Part shown: piece after piece, positions 23,060 to 36,200 of the stretch
How positions within the stretch are numbered: position 1 is the first letter of the stretch
Layout: each line of letters starts with the position of its first letter
Assembly (NCBI GenBank): GCA_036850595.1
Contig: CM072148.1
Span: forward strand, 5,941,118-6,005,117
Origin: Rhyacichthys aspro
Lineage: Eukaryota > Chordata > Actinopteri > Gobiiformes > Rhyacichthyidae
DNA: 64,000 nucleotides
Direction: 5' to 3'
The notes under the pieces: model-generated
The model's database searches: none
What the model was told of the DNA's origin: nothing
What the model saw: the letters and a program-made list of their open reading frames with translations, nothing else
Translations under genes and position numbers: made by a program

Positions 23060-24526
23060 ACACCTCTACGCTGTCTGCTATAGTCCTGCTGGACCGGCTT
23101 CTGCGAAACCCTTCAGCTGCTCACTTGAGATATGCTTTCAGCCATGCAGACGTTAATGGCAATAATTTATACATTGTGTGTAACCCTTTGAGCATTTTGG
23201 CATCTTTGTTGATGGAGATAATGAAAGCGTGCTGTTCCACTCCCCTCCTCACCCAGGGGGACGGCGCGGTAAATGAGTGTGGGGCAGAGGCGCTTCTCGT
23301 CGTCGCTTTGTTGTTCTGTTCTGTTTCTGCAGATGGAATTAGAAGATAATAAGGAATCAACCAACAGTGCTTCCCCTCTGAACACCACAAGAGGGTGGGA
23401 AACCATTAGAGATCTCACTGAGGCATTTTTCCCCTCCCCAAATAACACAAATATGTTTGTTTTGATCTCACTCACTCGTTTTCCTTCTCATGTGTTCACA
23501 ACCAAACAGCTTTGAATCTATTTATCTGCCATCTTACAGCCACCGTGGACACATTCTACTTTTACTTAAGCTCTGTGTAGTTCAAAAGGCTTTTCTCACA
23601 TCAGCCAGCTAATGTGCAATTTAGCCCAATAATATAGTGTGCTCTGAGAAACAAAATAGCTAGCGGCTGTTGCAACTCTCCCACTCTTTCCTGTACCTCA
23701 CTGTTTACGGTGTCAAGGTGGCGAGTCTAGTGGTCTTTGATATAGACACAGCATTACACAATCCCGCCTACTCAACCAGTGAGTGGGCCGCCAGAGCTTT
23801 TAAGAATCGCTTTGCTTCTCACCTTCTGCTCGAACTATTTCAGTGTCCAGGGCAGGACCCCATCACAACCCGAACCTGGACCAAAACCTTTGTCCAAACT
23901 AAACAGTCACAACTACACAAATTGATCCACAAGAAAAAAACTGCTGAAAAACAAGTCTCGTAAATGACTTGAGACGGCTACTCAGGTTTCTGGAAGCTGG
24001 AGAAATGTCTTGAAAATGAAAGATGATTATGTTATAGAGTTACTTGCTATAGTTGCATTCCTAGTATTGATGAAACTGTGAAAAAACGAGAGGGCTGTGA
24101 ATTTCTCTGGTGTTTTCCCAGAGCTGTTCCATCATTAGAGGAGCTGCTGTCACCTTTAATAAGCTGAGACAACTCTAAGTATTGACACAGCATTTACCGA
24201 GGGAACTGTTGAGAAGACTGAACTTGTACTGCACTACCATCTCAAAGAGCACAGAAAAAGAACAGACATTATGACCATTATCTCCTAAATCCAACCACAT
24301 TCAGTCGAGTCAGTCCCAATGATAAAGACTCATCTAACTCCTTTAGCAATTAGCTTTTTATTACAGCTCCCCCACACAGTATTTCATTTTGATTAGCTTC
24401 TAATTTGATAAATATACCACTGAAAAACAACTTGAGCCTGATCTTATAGACACCACATCAGAAAATTCACAAACTTATGCAGAGGCTGTTCTTGTTTTCA
24501 ACTCCTGCGTTGTGCTGCATTTATTG

Positions 24527-24541
24527 ATCTTTGCCAAAGAT
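24527..24541. repeat. Short perfect inverted repeat (ATCTTTG-C-CAAAGAT)
   Basis: Seven-base arms are separated by one base. Each arm carries CTTTG/CAAAG, the core bound by TCF/LEF and several nuclear receptors, although the flanks do not fit the full TCF consensus. Possible dimer site, low certainty. Confidence 0.35.
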
Positions 24542-27500
24542 GGATTCGAGCCGACCAGTCTGTAGTACGACTATCCTCCCACACAAATGTTTGCATCCAT
24601 CTGCTCCAGCCTGAGAAATGTGCCAATGAAATTGACATGTTTGTACAGTGAGGTGTTGTACTCTGAACAGCCCCAGAGTAGCACTCATTGTGTTCCAGCC
24701 AATATATTCAGCACAAATGCAGAGCGCCCTATATTTGACGGTAAGGTGCAGTCATCGAGGAGCAGACTCACTCGATCTTACAGGGCATCAATCCCTGTCT
24801 GTCTGTCTGGGCTGTTAACCACCTCTGGGCTGCACCATTGATCTCTGTAATTGTCTCCCACTCTTCAAAGAGAGTTGAGAGTTGGTTTGATCCAAGCTGT
24901 TTACTTTCACGGCCCCTATAGCCCTTCTCTCTAAAGAAGAGAGCTCTCAGCCACTTCAGGCATGAGCTAGCATATTATTGTACTATTACTGTGTGTGCGT
25001 GTGTGTGAGAGAGAGGCAGACAAAGTGGTAGCGAAAGGAAGAGGCCCAGCATCGCCTGTGGCCTTCCAGGCCTGAGGGTGAGCTAGCAGCTTCTTGCTGT
25101 TACATAAGGGGTGGGAATTGCAAACTGAGCATTTCTGTAGTCTATCCACAGCTATGAGAAACACATGATCCAATTGCTGTGCACAGAATTACAGAATTTA
25201 TTCAGCCATAGTTTGTCTGAGAAATATCAGTCTGATTTAGGAGCCTGTTCTCATTCCTGTCTTTTGTTCTCCTTCTGATGAAAATATAACCTGACTCCTC
25301 CACAGAACATAGTCTGTTTCCCGGTACTATCTGGGAAGGCTCCCATTGAAGACGTTTGCAAAAGGCACGTTCTGTCGAAAACCTGGAGGTGATTGGATGA
25401 AGCATCGACTAGTATCTGCCAACCATGAGGTTTCTTTAACCAATCACAGCAATGATTCTTATGACGTGCCACTCTTTGCTGTTTTCAAAGAAGAAACACT
25501 CTCTACTTCTGATAAAACTGATTCAATAGCAGCATCAACGCTAACGCGTAGCCATGTTGATAACAAAGAGGAGAAGAGAGAGCTAGTTGCTTTTATCAAA
25601 TTAAAACCCGCCTCTTCCTGTTCATTCTGCCACATTCTGTATTTTCACATCAGATTTTATCACCATGTTTGGAGTTGATGAATATAGATTTGCAGGTTTG
25701 ACTTAAACATAATTTCAATGCCTTAACCGAGGCACCTTTAGATATAAAAGTCTTAAGTCTTGAGCCACAAACGTTGGGTTTTACGTCCCATCCACCACCC
25801 CAACTGCCCTCCTGCCTATGGAGAATGGTCTGGTTTAATAGTGCCACAGTAAACAATATGACAAACTCTGTGGATCAAATAGAACACCAAAAAGGTCTGA
25901 AGAGGACGAGAGGAGCCTCTGATCAACTCTATTATCTCTTGGGAATAAGAACATGTTGGGTTTAGACACCAGAGTCTTTCAACTAGTGCAGCAGTAACGT
26001 GACAAACAGGATGTAGAGCTTAGCTGTGAGTCTGCCAGGTGATAAAATGATAAAGTGCATCTTTTTACTGCTGCAGATCTTGGGCCTGAGTTAAAAACCG
26101 CAGAGCGAGAAAAGGGGAAGCTGCTAACCACAGCTCTCCGTCAGGTCTGCCTGATAGCAGCATGCAGTCACTGACTAATCATAAACACTTGCAAAATGTG
26201 TGATGCTATGAATTGGCTTCATTTATTGACAGACACCCGAAGGGTCTATTATAACACGACTTTATCAGAACAGCTTATGTTTGCGCAGCTGTAATTTGAA
26301 TAAAGCAGCAGTCTTCTGTAGAGGAGCTTTGAATAGTGCTGTACAGTCTTTGGGACTGCTACCTAGTCATGTTTACAGACTGAGTGAAGGGAGCCTTGAT
26401 TTTTATCACCTAGTCTGCAGTGGGGTTAGACATTAAAGTTTATGGAGCAAAGCTGAGAAAGAGTGAAGGAAGGCTTTGATAGCGGCCTTCCAGTGTACCA
26501 AGGACGAGCTGCGTTTCCCACAAGTTTCTCTTTCTGCAGCTTGTGCAAAGATCCAGATAGATTGAAATGGATTTGAAAGCTCATCTATTTGGCATTGCCC
26601 AGGTGCATCCTTATCATTCTTTGTGCTCTCTGTTTTTTGTCTTAATATTTACCCCAAGGGGACAGAAAGCCTAAACCTGAGTGGGTCCACAGAGCAGGAA
26701 TAACGTAAGAAGGACTGCATGTTTAGGGGACAAGCTTTGACAAGCTGAAGAATGTGTGCATGTAGGTGTGTGCAAATATCTGTTAGTTCCTGGTGTCTCT
26801 CCATCCCTCAACAGAGAATCTAAGATCCTTTAGAAGCTTAAACTGTTTTGAAAGACGTTGGGATATTAAGTTGTGTGCTGTTTACTACACAGTCCTGTAG
26901 AGCAAATGCAGGGAGAAAACCTCTGCCTCTCTGCTGTCAGTAAGTATTTACTCTTGGGCTGAAGTTGTACAACTTCCTACGAAGACCTGCAGCGTCTTAG
27001 CCAGGTACAAAAGTGTAGCTGTGGATTTTTATGTCAGATTTAAAGCTGGAATTTCTGCAGAAGTTTGACTCTAAATGAGGATAAAGTTTAGTTTCTTAGT
27101 GTAATTCTTGGGAAAGAGCATTACCCGACACTTTAACCATCTAAGAAAGACAGGAACTAGTTTCTAGCACTAGTATCTTTACATTTTGCATGCTTCCTTT
27201 ACAGGCTATGTGTGTTTTTCTGTCATGAGTTGAACCAAACATCCATCACTTTTTATTTTGAATAAGGGCATGACTTAATCACATACAATGCAAAGTTTCA
27301 AGGTGATGATAATATTGAAAAAAGAAGTATAGCTTCAGTATTTCCAGCTACTGTTACCTTCTATCCTCTCTTTTATTTGCAGTGCACTTCTGCTGTTGCT
27401 CACTCGGTTTGTGTCATTACCTGATTGAAAAGCAAATTTCACAGTCCCAGAAAATCTTGCTCCGACTTACTGCCAGTCTACAATGGTAAAAATAGCTCAC

Positions 27501-30500
27501 TAGAGAGAGTGCCGATTTGTTCAGTGGAAAATCTCCATCTTCAAAAATACGAAGACATAATAACTGTGTGATATCAAAGAGGCCTAATCGTCTGAGAGAA
27601 CAACGAGTTTGTTTGTCACTGTAGCTTTTTATTTCAGTGCACTGTGCTGCTCCTCAAACAGTGAGCTAATTAAACTCCCTAATGGGTTTACTATTGACAA
27701 ACTGTAGCTCTACTTTTAACATCGCTCAGATATTAAAATATTGATTTCCTCCTGAATCATAATGCGCCTTAATGTATCCCTTGTTGTCGCACCTCATACC
27801 CTACCTCATAATTTACTTTGGATATGGATTTTTCTCACAGCATCTACGTGTCCTTACGGTAATTTATACTTGTCCAACTGAAAATGAGATAAGAATTATC
27901 AGAGATTATGTTTGCACAGACATTAAGTGGTGGAAAGCTATGCCAATTAAGAGCCCACTTCTGTGATTTTACACTCTGTGATCTTACAAGATTTGGAGAA
28001 GATTAAAGTGGGCTTTCTTTATCGAAGCAGATCCAGAAGGCATTCATCTGTTCTTTTTCAGCTTCATGTTTGCACAATGCATATTTTGTTTTGCATTTGG
28101 TGCCTTTGATACATTTTCAAAAAGTTACCCTCAAAGCTGGCGAAAAATTAACAAAGCGTGTAATAGCAAAAAAAAATACTCGAAGAACACATCAAAGTCT
28201 GTTGTATCTTGGAACAAATCAGTATTGTTCCAGTCAGATAAGGCCGCCTCACATGGCTCAGAGCGTGCACACTCTGCCCGAGGAGCACTACGAGCAACAT
28301 TAGACCGAGCGGCGAGCATCTGGAGCCGGCTCTACTCTGCTTTCATAGGTCACACCGGAACAATTACAATCTGCTCTGCTTAGGAAACTTAGACACATAA
28401 CACATTATTCCTCAACTCTGACGGATGAAGGGCAATATGAGCGCTCAGTGCCTGTAATGTAATGAAGAAATAGGCAGGACAGGGCAAATGGGGTGAGCTC
28501 TAATGTGACTGCATCTTGGTCTGGCTCCGTTTGACCATTTGAACAGATGCAGCGCAGGAGAATGGGGTCAATGTGAGCAACTGAGGATAGACAGGCATGA
28601 AAAAAGTGAACTCCCAACAATTTGTGGAAAAACAGCAAGAATGTCATGTTTTTTTGTTTGCATTGTAACTCTTCTCTGACGTATATTCAAACCCAATAGC
28701 TGTGTCTGTCTTTATAAAAAGTGTCAGCTCTAGCCTTTTTAAAAACACTGCATTAACTCGACCTTCACCAGTGACAAGAAAGAGTCACACAAATCAAACT
28801 TCTTTATTATTTAATTGGATTTAAGAAACCTGGGAAACAACCATAAACAGCATGCTCTTTTTTATCCCTTTTGCTGCATTGTGAACCTAAACCCTCTGAT
28901 GCCACTTCACAGGAGAGTTTCTTTGCTTGTTCACAGAAACACTTTTAATACTCATTTTCTTTTTGTTGCTTTGAAATTAGTTTCATAATATATGTAAACA
29001 ACAATGTCAAGAACTGACTCACCTTGGAAAACACTCTTTGCATCTGTTTACAGAGAGTGGCTCTTGAAGAACTCTTGTTGCTATCTGATGAGAAAATTGC
29101 TGCTAGGTTTTTGTTTTTTATCTTAATGAACACACATGCTGCTTAGAGCTTCCATATGCAGCAATGTGCCGTGTGCAGCTGTAATACTGTTCAACCAACT
29201 GTGAAAAGTGGAAACACTGAATGCAAAATTCTCAAAAGTTGGAATTAACAAGTTTCATAGACGATTGCTTTTACAGCCGATGTATTCAAAGAGTGTGACT
29301 GCAGTAGGTAGCTGCTAATGCTGCCCTCATTGAATCTAAGAGCAGTTCCTGCCACTCTTCATCTGAATGCTTTAAATTATGTCAAACATTTCAAACTTCA
29401 AAGTAGGGCATTAGCAGAGCAAAGATTCAATGTGCTTAATTCTAAAGCTTTGATCAGGGATTTGCTTTCCGTGTCGTTATTCAACATGCACTTTATTCCC
29501 ATGAGATTCTGATTCAAACAAATTCTTATTGTATCCAGGAATTTTCGAGTGGGAGCACACATAAAAAGGGCACGCAACACGTCAGTAATCACTGACAAAA
29601 ATGAGCCATAACCAACTAAAAATGTGCAATGTGTTTGGCAGCTGAGCAGATGGGTAGAATAGTGTTGCTCATGGAGAGAAACAGTTAGTTAGCAGAGTGA
29701 GGGGCCTCTTGGGTAATCTTCTGGCAGGTATGAGCCCAGGCACTATTTGTTTATGGCTTGCCGTTGGCACACAGGTCATCAGTCGTCATGGTAAAGAAGG
29801 CAGCGAGAATCCAATGATTCCACCCACACACTCTATTTCTACACTGTCTCTTGAATTAGACAAGCTCTACTGCTCATCACGCTGACCCCAGAGCTGTATG
29901 TTCTTCTGCAGTCATTGTCTTATCGTGGCCGGTCTTTACGAGAACAGTTGGGCCTAGAGCTAATGTAGACACCCTTACAGTGACCTTTGTTTTGCTTTTG
30001 TTGTGTTGCAGCGTGCTAAAGTTCTTAAATAATCCCACTGTTGAAAAGTAGCCATAACTCCATAGAGTTTTGCATTCCTGCTTTGGGGCAGGCTCAAGAA
30101 GTAAATAATCCCATAAACCCCAGTGGTAACTTTACAAGTGGAATAAACAGTTTTACAGCCTGTTGTAAAATAAATTTGGTCTTTGCAGTTACCCTTTGAT
30201 GACGACTGAATGCAGATTTTTGTGCGTTTTACAAAGGCAAAATAATGTAATAAAATAAAGGGGTGGGACAACTTTGATTGACAAATTGGTTGGAAAGCAT
30301 CCTGTCACTGAGGTTTACCGCTGGACGGCTCTAGAGCTTTGGTTCATTCAATAAAACATGTTCTTTTTCTCTGATGGACTGCTCTGCTTTAGTTAAATAA
30401 ATATGATGTCCTTTTACCAGGACCAGTACTCAGTATTTGAGACTCAGATACTTCCAAGCAATATTCTCCTTAGTGCAGTGTTTCTGGTTTACCCTGAGGT

Positions 30501-31633
30501 AAAAAGTAGATACAACAGCTAACAACTTTCAGTTTAATCGTCAAGAAGCTCCAAACTGGTTTCTTCAATCCAACTCACTTTTCAGTTTGTTCAGTGTTCA
30601 TGAAAACCAGAAGTCTAGACATTTGTGGAAATTGCACATTTGTAGAATAGGCTGTACATGGACCTTTGCAATTTTCAGTTACAAAGAATTTGTCAAACTT
30701 TAATGGCCCACACGCAGGGCCATGTTCACAGATGTACAGTTTGAACACTTGCTGAACAGTGCTGTTAGATCAGAAGAGAAAAAGGAAGCCTCTGGTGAAA
30801 CAGATTAACTTCAGCCATTATTTGTAGATGCCAATTGTGTAACGACAGCAGGAGATAAGAACAAATATCACACTCTATAATGCTAATGCATGCTTGCTGA
30901 TGTTTTAGTGTGCTGTTATTATGTGTCAGGACTGGTGTATCGCTTCTTAAGAGTGTGCTCTGTCTCATTGTGTATGCTTTCGTATCTGCTCTGGGTGATA
31001 AGGGCCAGTGTAGTGTGTGTCCTTTGTTCTGCAAGAATTATTTGTCCCCTTGTGTGATCAGGAAGGAATGAAACCTGCTTAATCTGAGCTTTAGACTCAC
31101 AGAGTTCAAACCAAAAGCTTATTGTCAGTGTGTGGATTTTATTTGTCATTATCTTGATGTCTCTAAATGAACTGACATGTTGTTTTGGTTCAGGTTTGAT
31201 CCCTCGGTGTGCTTTTATATGTCTTCTGTATCATATGTATAGACTGAAGTGCTTCAATAAGCCTCTCCTGTGCTTCTCTACTCACTGTTTTCTATGAGCC
31301 TCATAGTGTTGCTTGGACTGTATGTTAATGGAAGTAGACATAACAAGTGTTTCTTTCCTGTCGGCCATCTGAGTCACCGGGTACAGCCGAGGTGTGACAC
31401 ACAACTCCAGCCCTTCTTTCTCTCTCTCTCTCCACTGCTTCCCTCTTTATTCCTCTGTGTCTCTCGTCCCGTTTCTGTGTTGCAATCTTGGTTTGGACCC
31501 ATTAATTGTCTGTCTTCCTTCCTTTCGGTCTCTTCCTCTTCTGTGTTGTTGAGCCCTCCTACTCTGGCTGGACTGCTTGTAATTGTCGACCGGCTCCCTC
31601 CTCCTCTGCCTCTCTCTTTCTCCCCCTCCGTCC

Positions 31634-31638
<5 letters not shown>

Positions 31639-31665
<27 letters not shown>
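31639..31665. repeat. CT microsatellite in a long pyrimidine tract
   Basis: A perfect CT run sits at the end of a roughly 250-base pyrimidine-rich tract that starts near 31405. The strand carrying INPP4B is the pyrimidine strand. Arg/Glu-rich open frames on the minus strand over this tract are artefacts of the repeat. Confidence 0.97.
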
Positions 31666-31671
<6 letters not shown>

Positions 31672-32001
31672 AGCCAGCCACAGCAGCAACAGCGGCAGCG
31701 CTAGCAGCTCTCTGTAGCCAGCTTTCAGTCACTCTGCTCGCTGCAGTCTGTGTGTGTGTTTACAATGTGTACACCGGTTGTGAGAAGCTGCAGAGCTATG
31801 AAAAAACTGTATAATACGGCACCGGTCTACATGGAGTAACTCTTAACTGCGGATTGGGGAGTGGGATACATCTCGGAGCTCATTAAGAGGACGGAAGAAG
31901 ACTCAACATCTCTGTTTCTCAGCCCTCCTTTTCTCCACCTCTTATTTTACTCTTTTTTGGCGTACTTGCTCGCTGCTGCCAGGACTCTGTGCACCATAAC
32001 T
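31666..32001 (+). promoter_or_regulatory. Candidate alternative promoter and first exon inside the gene
   Basis: Directly after the CT tract comes a block locally richer in GC, with CAGCAGCAACAGCGGCAGCG and initiator-like TTTCAGTCACTC. Its base composition then looks like a 5' untranslated leader, and it closes with ACCATAACT followed by a strong GTAAGTGG donor (exon end 32001). Translation potential is low: the first ATG (31798) opens only a 13-codon frame ending at 31839. A transcript from here spliced to the exon at 37270 would lack the N-terminal half of the C2 domain. A separate noncoding transcript is equally possible. No TATA box is placed convincingly; TATAATA at 31810 lies inside the block. 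This is inference from composition and the donor. Confidence 0.3.
31798..31839 (+). CDS. Possible 13-codon upstream ORF in the candidate leader
   Basis: ATG at 31798 opens a frame reading M-K-K-L-Y-N-T-A-P-V-Y-M-E and stopping at TAA (31837-31839). An ATG-GAG-TAA minimal frame is nested at its end in the same register. If the block at 31666-32001 is a real leader, this would be an upstream ORF that could dampen translation. The ATG context (GAGCTATGA) is moderate. There is no evidence that it is transcribed. Confidence 0.2.
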   Translation: MKKLYNTAPVYME

Positions 32002-33244
32002 GTAAGTGGACTACTTCCTTCTGAGTGTGTGTGCTTCTATAGCAAATGTCTGACCCCACTCTGTGTGTCACTTTGAAATTACTGTGTCCATAATTTGTGC
32101 CCGAGTGCACACATTTGCATGTTAGTATAAATGGCAAGTCACGACATCGATAATGACTTAATTAGGCCAATTTGTAAAAACCTATTTGTAGCAAAGGAGC
32201 AGTGTATTCATGTAGACACAGCTGACCTCCCTGCTATAAATCTTTCCATATTCATAAATATTTGCCAGAGGTGTATATCCAATGAGTGCCAAAAGTGTCT
32301 CTGCTGCCATTTGTTTCAAATGTCATTCCTTGGTGTCGCATGTAGATGAATGTCCTGTCTTCCAGGTATTCTCTGCAGTGTGTATGTGAGAGAGAGGCAA
32401 GAATGGACAGGCAAAGACGGATAGTGCACGGCAGAGACAGAGAGTTAGTGTGTATCTGAGTGTGTGTGTCACGCTGTCACCCCGGGTGTGGAGAAAATCA
32501 ATAGATCTACAGCTCCACTTGGACCGTTTACCTCTGCCAAGTGATGGCCAGACACTGTGGCCTTCAAAGCTCCTCAGACTAGTGCTGGGATTGCCTACAG
32601 CTCTCGGCGGGCTCCTTCAATCTTCTCCTGGAATTGATCCCCGCGCCGATTCTCTCATGCTTTTGGAGCACTTAGGTGTTTACCAACTGTAGGTATCTGT
32701 CTGCGCTCTCATGTAAAATGTCTCTCCCGCGCGCAGTTGTCACTTTTTTATTGAGGAATAGCAAAGAACATCATACATCAAAAGTTTCTCTGGTAGCACT
32801 CAAGCAGCATGGGTGCATTCAAGGGAATGAGCTGGAGCAGGCGCAAAGATGGATAGAAAAAGGAGAGAGCCGGAGCGTGTGAGAGGGAACAGAGCAAGAC
32901 CATCATAATCAATCCTCCATGATTCTGGAAGAGCATCATTTGTCTTCTTTTTTTTTTCCCCCTGCACTCCTCCTATTGCCCCTATCTTTCTCTCATTTTC
33001 TGTGCTACAGCCACTTTGATCTCACGTAAGAAGACGGTCTCAGGAGCTTCATTACTTTTAAAGCCTTCATCGTGAGGGGCCATAAAAAGATGCTAAGGAA
33101 TGGATTTCTAAGACCATTTACCAGACGTTCTGTACGGGATCGCAAGTAATGGCTACACAGGGATATAATGTTCCTCCGCTGTGTGTAATGGCCTTCTGCG
33201 CCTTGGGCTGTGGGTTATCAGGCCAAACTGGGATTGGTCATGAT

Positions 33245-33268
33245 ACGTCAGAATTAGGAATATGACGT
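33245..33268. promoter_or_regulatory. Inverted CRE half-sites (ACGTCA ... TGACGT)
   Basis: ACGTCA at 33245-33250 and TGACGT at 33263-33268 are perfect inverted copies separated by 12 bases, about 1.2 kb after the candidate leader's donor. TGACG is the CREB/ATF half-site core. CpG-containing motifs are rare in this AT-rich intron, which makes the pair mildly notable. Confidence 0.3.
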
Positions 33269-36200
33269 GATTCATGTAAAGTGCAGCCTACAGGGGACCC
33301 AGGCTCTGCTGTTTAATTCATAAGGAAATGCTTCCATGCTGCATACACTTGTGGGTTTGTTATGCATAGTGTGTCTCTCTTATTAAATCCTAGCAGCCTT
33401 CAGCCACATTCAAAACCTCTCGCTACGCTTCAATTGTACGTATTGATTTTTCTTTTCCTTTTCCACTGAGCTGAAGTGTTAACTTGTTGACCTTGTGTTT
33501 TGGTTTCTTCCTCGGTCTCTGTCTGTTAGTGTAGTGCACACGAAGACCTATGAATGGCCTCCATAGTGGTCTGCTCGGGGCAAGTTTGTCCAGAAGTGTG
33601 TGGGGTTCAAACGGGGTACCAGGAAAACGTTGAGGGAGGAAATGATAGGAGAAAAGGTCAGCAGACAGGATGCCCTTTTTTATCTGATGCAGGAGAAGCA
33701 TAGAGAGAGAATGTAGTGCAGTGAAGGGAAGAAGGAGGAAGCTAGATTAGGGCTAAAGTGGAGCCAAATAGCTAAACAATAAAGAGATAAGAATTGTAAA
33801 GGGTGATGAATAAGAAAATTAACTGTTAACTTAACCTTACAAAAAAACTGCAGTGAAAATATTTTGCAAGCAACTATTTTTGACCTTGAGCAGCCACACA
33901 ACACCACAGCTCTACTCAAAAAACATGAGCTTTTCAGAGTTTACTTTTACCTTTAGCCATGCTTCCTAACCATGTTTTTCACATGACCCTAGCTGTTTGG
34001 TGATTGCCTTTGAAATCTGGCCCCACATAGAGTTTAACATGGGCACCAAAAATGTTACTATTATACTACCAACAATATTATTTCCTTAGACCATTAAAAA
34101 GCACATGTATTTTCTAAAGCAAGGCAATTATGCATGACAAGTTTGGACCCAGATCTAATTATGTTGGTGATATTCTGTCCAGTGGTCTCCTTGACTCTAA
34201 TTAGTCCCACCATTGTTTCATTATTGTCTAAAAATATACTCAAATTAAAGATTATCTTTTGCAACCTTCACCACAGAATGTAAACCAAGATTACTGCACT
34301 GCCAGACTGTATTTATATCAGAGCAATGCTATTCATCTCGTTCTTTTTCATTTCTCGTTCTACTTGGCACAGACCTCTGCAGGTGAAACTGTACATTCCT
34401 GAAGAATAGAAGGAATCGTGCCTTTATGCTCAACACAAAATGTCATTTTGCCCCAAACTCAATGATTCTGTCTTACCCCACCAGCAGAACTTTGACTTTT
34501 GCCCAGAGAAAAATGAGTATTGACTGGAACGGTGACTTGTTTACAGCCTGCTACAAAAGACGACCTGGGTTTCTCGAGCTGCACAAGTTCTCCTTTAGTG
34601 AGAGCTGCCCAGAGGTGAAATCATCTGAACCAAAAGGTGCATGTAGAAACTATGACTATGACTGTGTGCATTGATTCTTTTTACTGAACCAACTTTACTG
34701 CTCTTCTTATATATATATATGTCTGATATACTGGTCCAAGGCGCCTTATTTTAGCCGTCACTGACATATTAGTGGATATGAGCATTGGAGTGTGTAATAT
34801 GTTAATATGATTTTAATTTTCCAGCTTTTATCATCTCCATTTTTCTATACTGAATGGTTAAATCTAGTGGAAATAATTGATATGTATTTTTTTTTATATG
34901 GAATGGACTTTAACTTAGAAGAGGATGCTGTTTGTGTTAACATTGACTTGTGAGGATCTTCTAAGAAGTTCACAGAGACGCATTGATGTCTGCGGATAAT
35001 ACCTGAAGCTAATTTACATTCTTTACCAGCGCCAAAAGTCAGCCTTGATTTCATTTTCAGGCAGAGATAAAAGCTGTGACTGCTATCTGAAGGAGCAGAC
35101 CAGGACAAGAGTATGTTTTCTTGTTTTGTATAGTCTCTTTAGAAGTTTTGTAAAAGGCGAAAGACGAAAATAACACAAAGGTTTAGTGCTTTTTGGGTTA
35201 GAAGTGACAATGAAGCTTCCTCCGTAATGTTGGCACGCACAGTCGTCTGAGCATTAGTGCAGTGCAGTTGCTTTAATTAAGACCTGCTCCTCCGCTCTGG
35301 TGAAATATGTGGCATCACCTTTGTACCTGTTGTTAATTACCTACTCTGTGTTTTAGCTTAGCTCAGAGCGTCTTGTGTCCTTGGCCCAGTCTCAGCGCTG
35401 CCTTCTGCACATTTCGCAGCGTTACTTATCGGTGGACGACTCACCTGTGTGTTGCTGCGTGGGGGTGCGTTTTCTTGCAGAAGTGGTCCGTCTCTCTTGG
35501 TTATTGATGGGCTCGTCCCTTACCTCTCTCAACGTGACCTAGTTCTCGTTGGCTGACACCCCGCGTTCACATCATGCCCGCAGCAAACACATGTTGTCAG
35601 AGCAGTGAGGAAGGGCAGGGAAAGAGAGACAAAGTGGGATACTTTAGCGTCCATCCATCTGCCGCTGCGTCCAAATATGGCAAGAAGGATTATGAGAGTT
35701 TTATACGTCACCTATCAAGTTTTTTCATAGTCTTTTCTAGAATGACAGGGTATCACTGATAATGCTTCAAAATATGACAGATAGACTTCCTCAAACTTAA
35801 CCATGGCTTTTGTTCAAACTGAGGCTCAGAGATAATGATAAACCACTCAACATTCTGATTTATTTTTGTATGGACTGTTTTTAGCATTACCTCACAGCCC
35901 AAAGTGATGAAAAATGTACTCTTTAAGTTGTTCTAAAACCTGTTATCATGCTCATTATTTTTTATGACATTACCATAGATACGGTATGTACCTACTGATT
36001 ACACAAAACAACAATGAGCATGTGCAAATTGAGCTGAGATGTCGGCGCATTTAGGAACAGCTTTCTTTACCTGTAAACAAGGAGCAGTGTTTTTTGAGAG
36101 TCTTCTTTTTTTCGAAGAGGTTTTCAATACAGAAGGGCAAAACATACAGATGAGAACAGAAAAATACCCTTATCTATGTGGTCAGGGATAATACAAAAAG

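Noticed and set aside
31374..31689. Minus-strand Arg/Glu-rich open frames
   Set aside because: They are translations of the CT-rich tract and its microsatellite.
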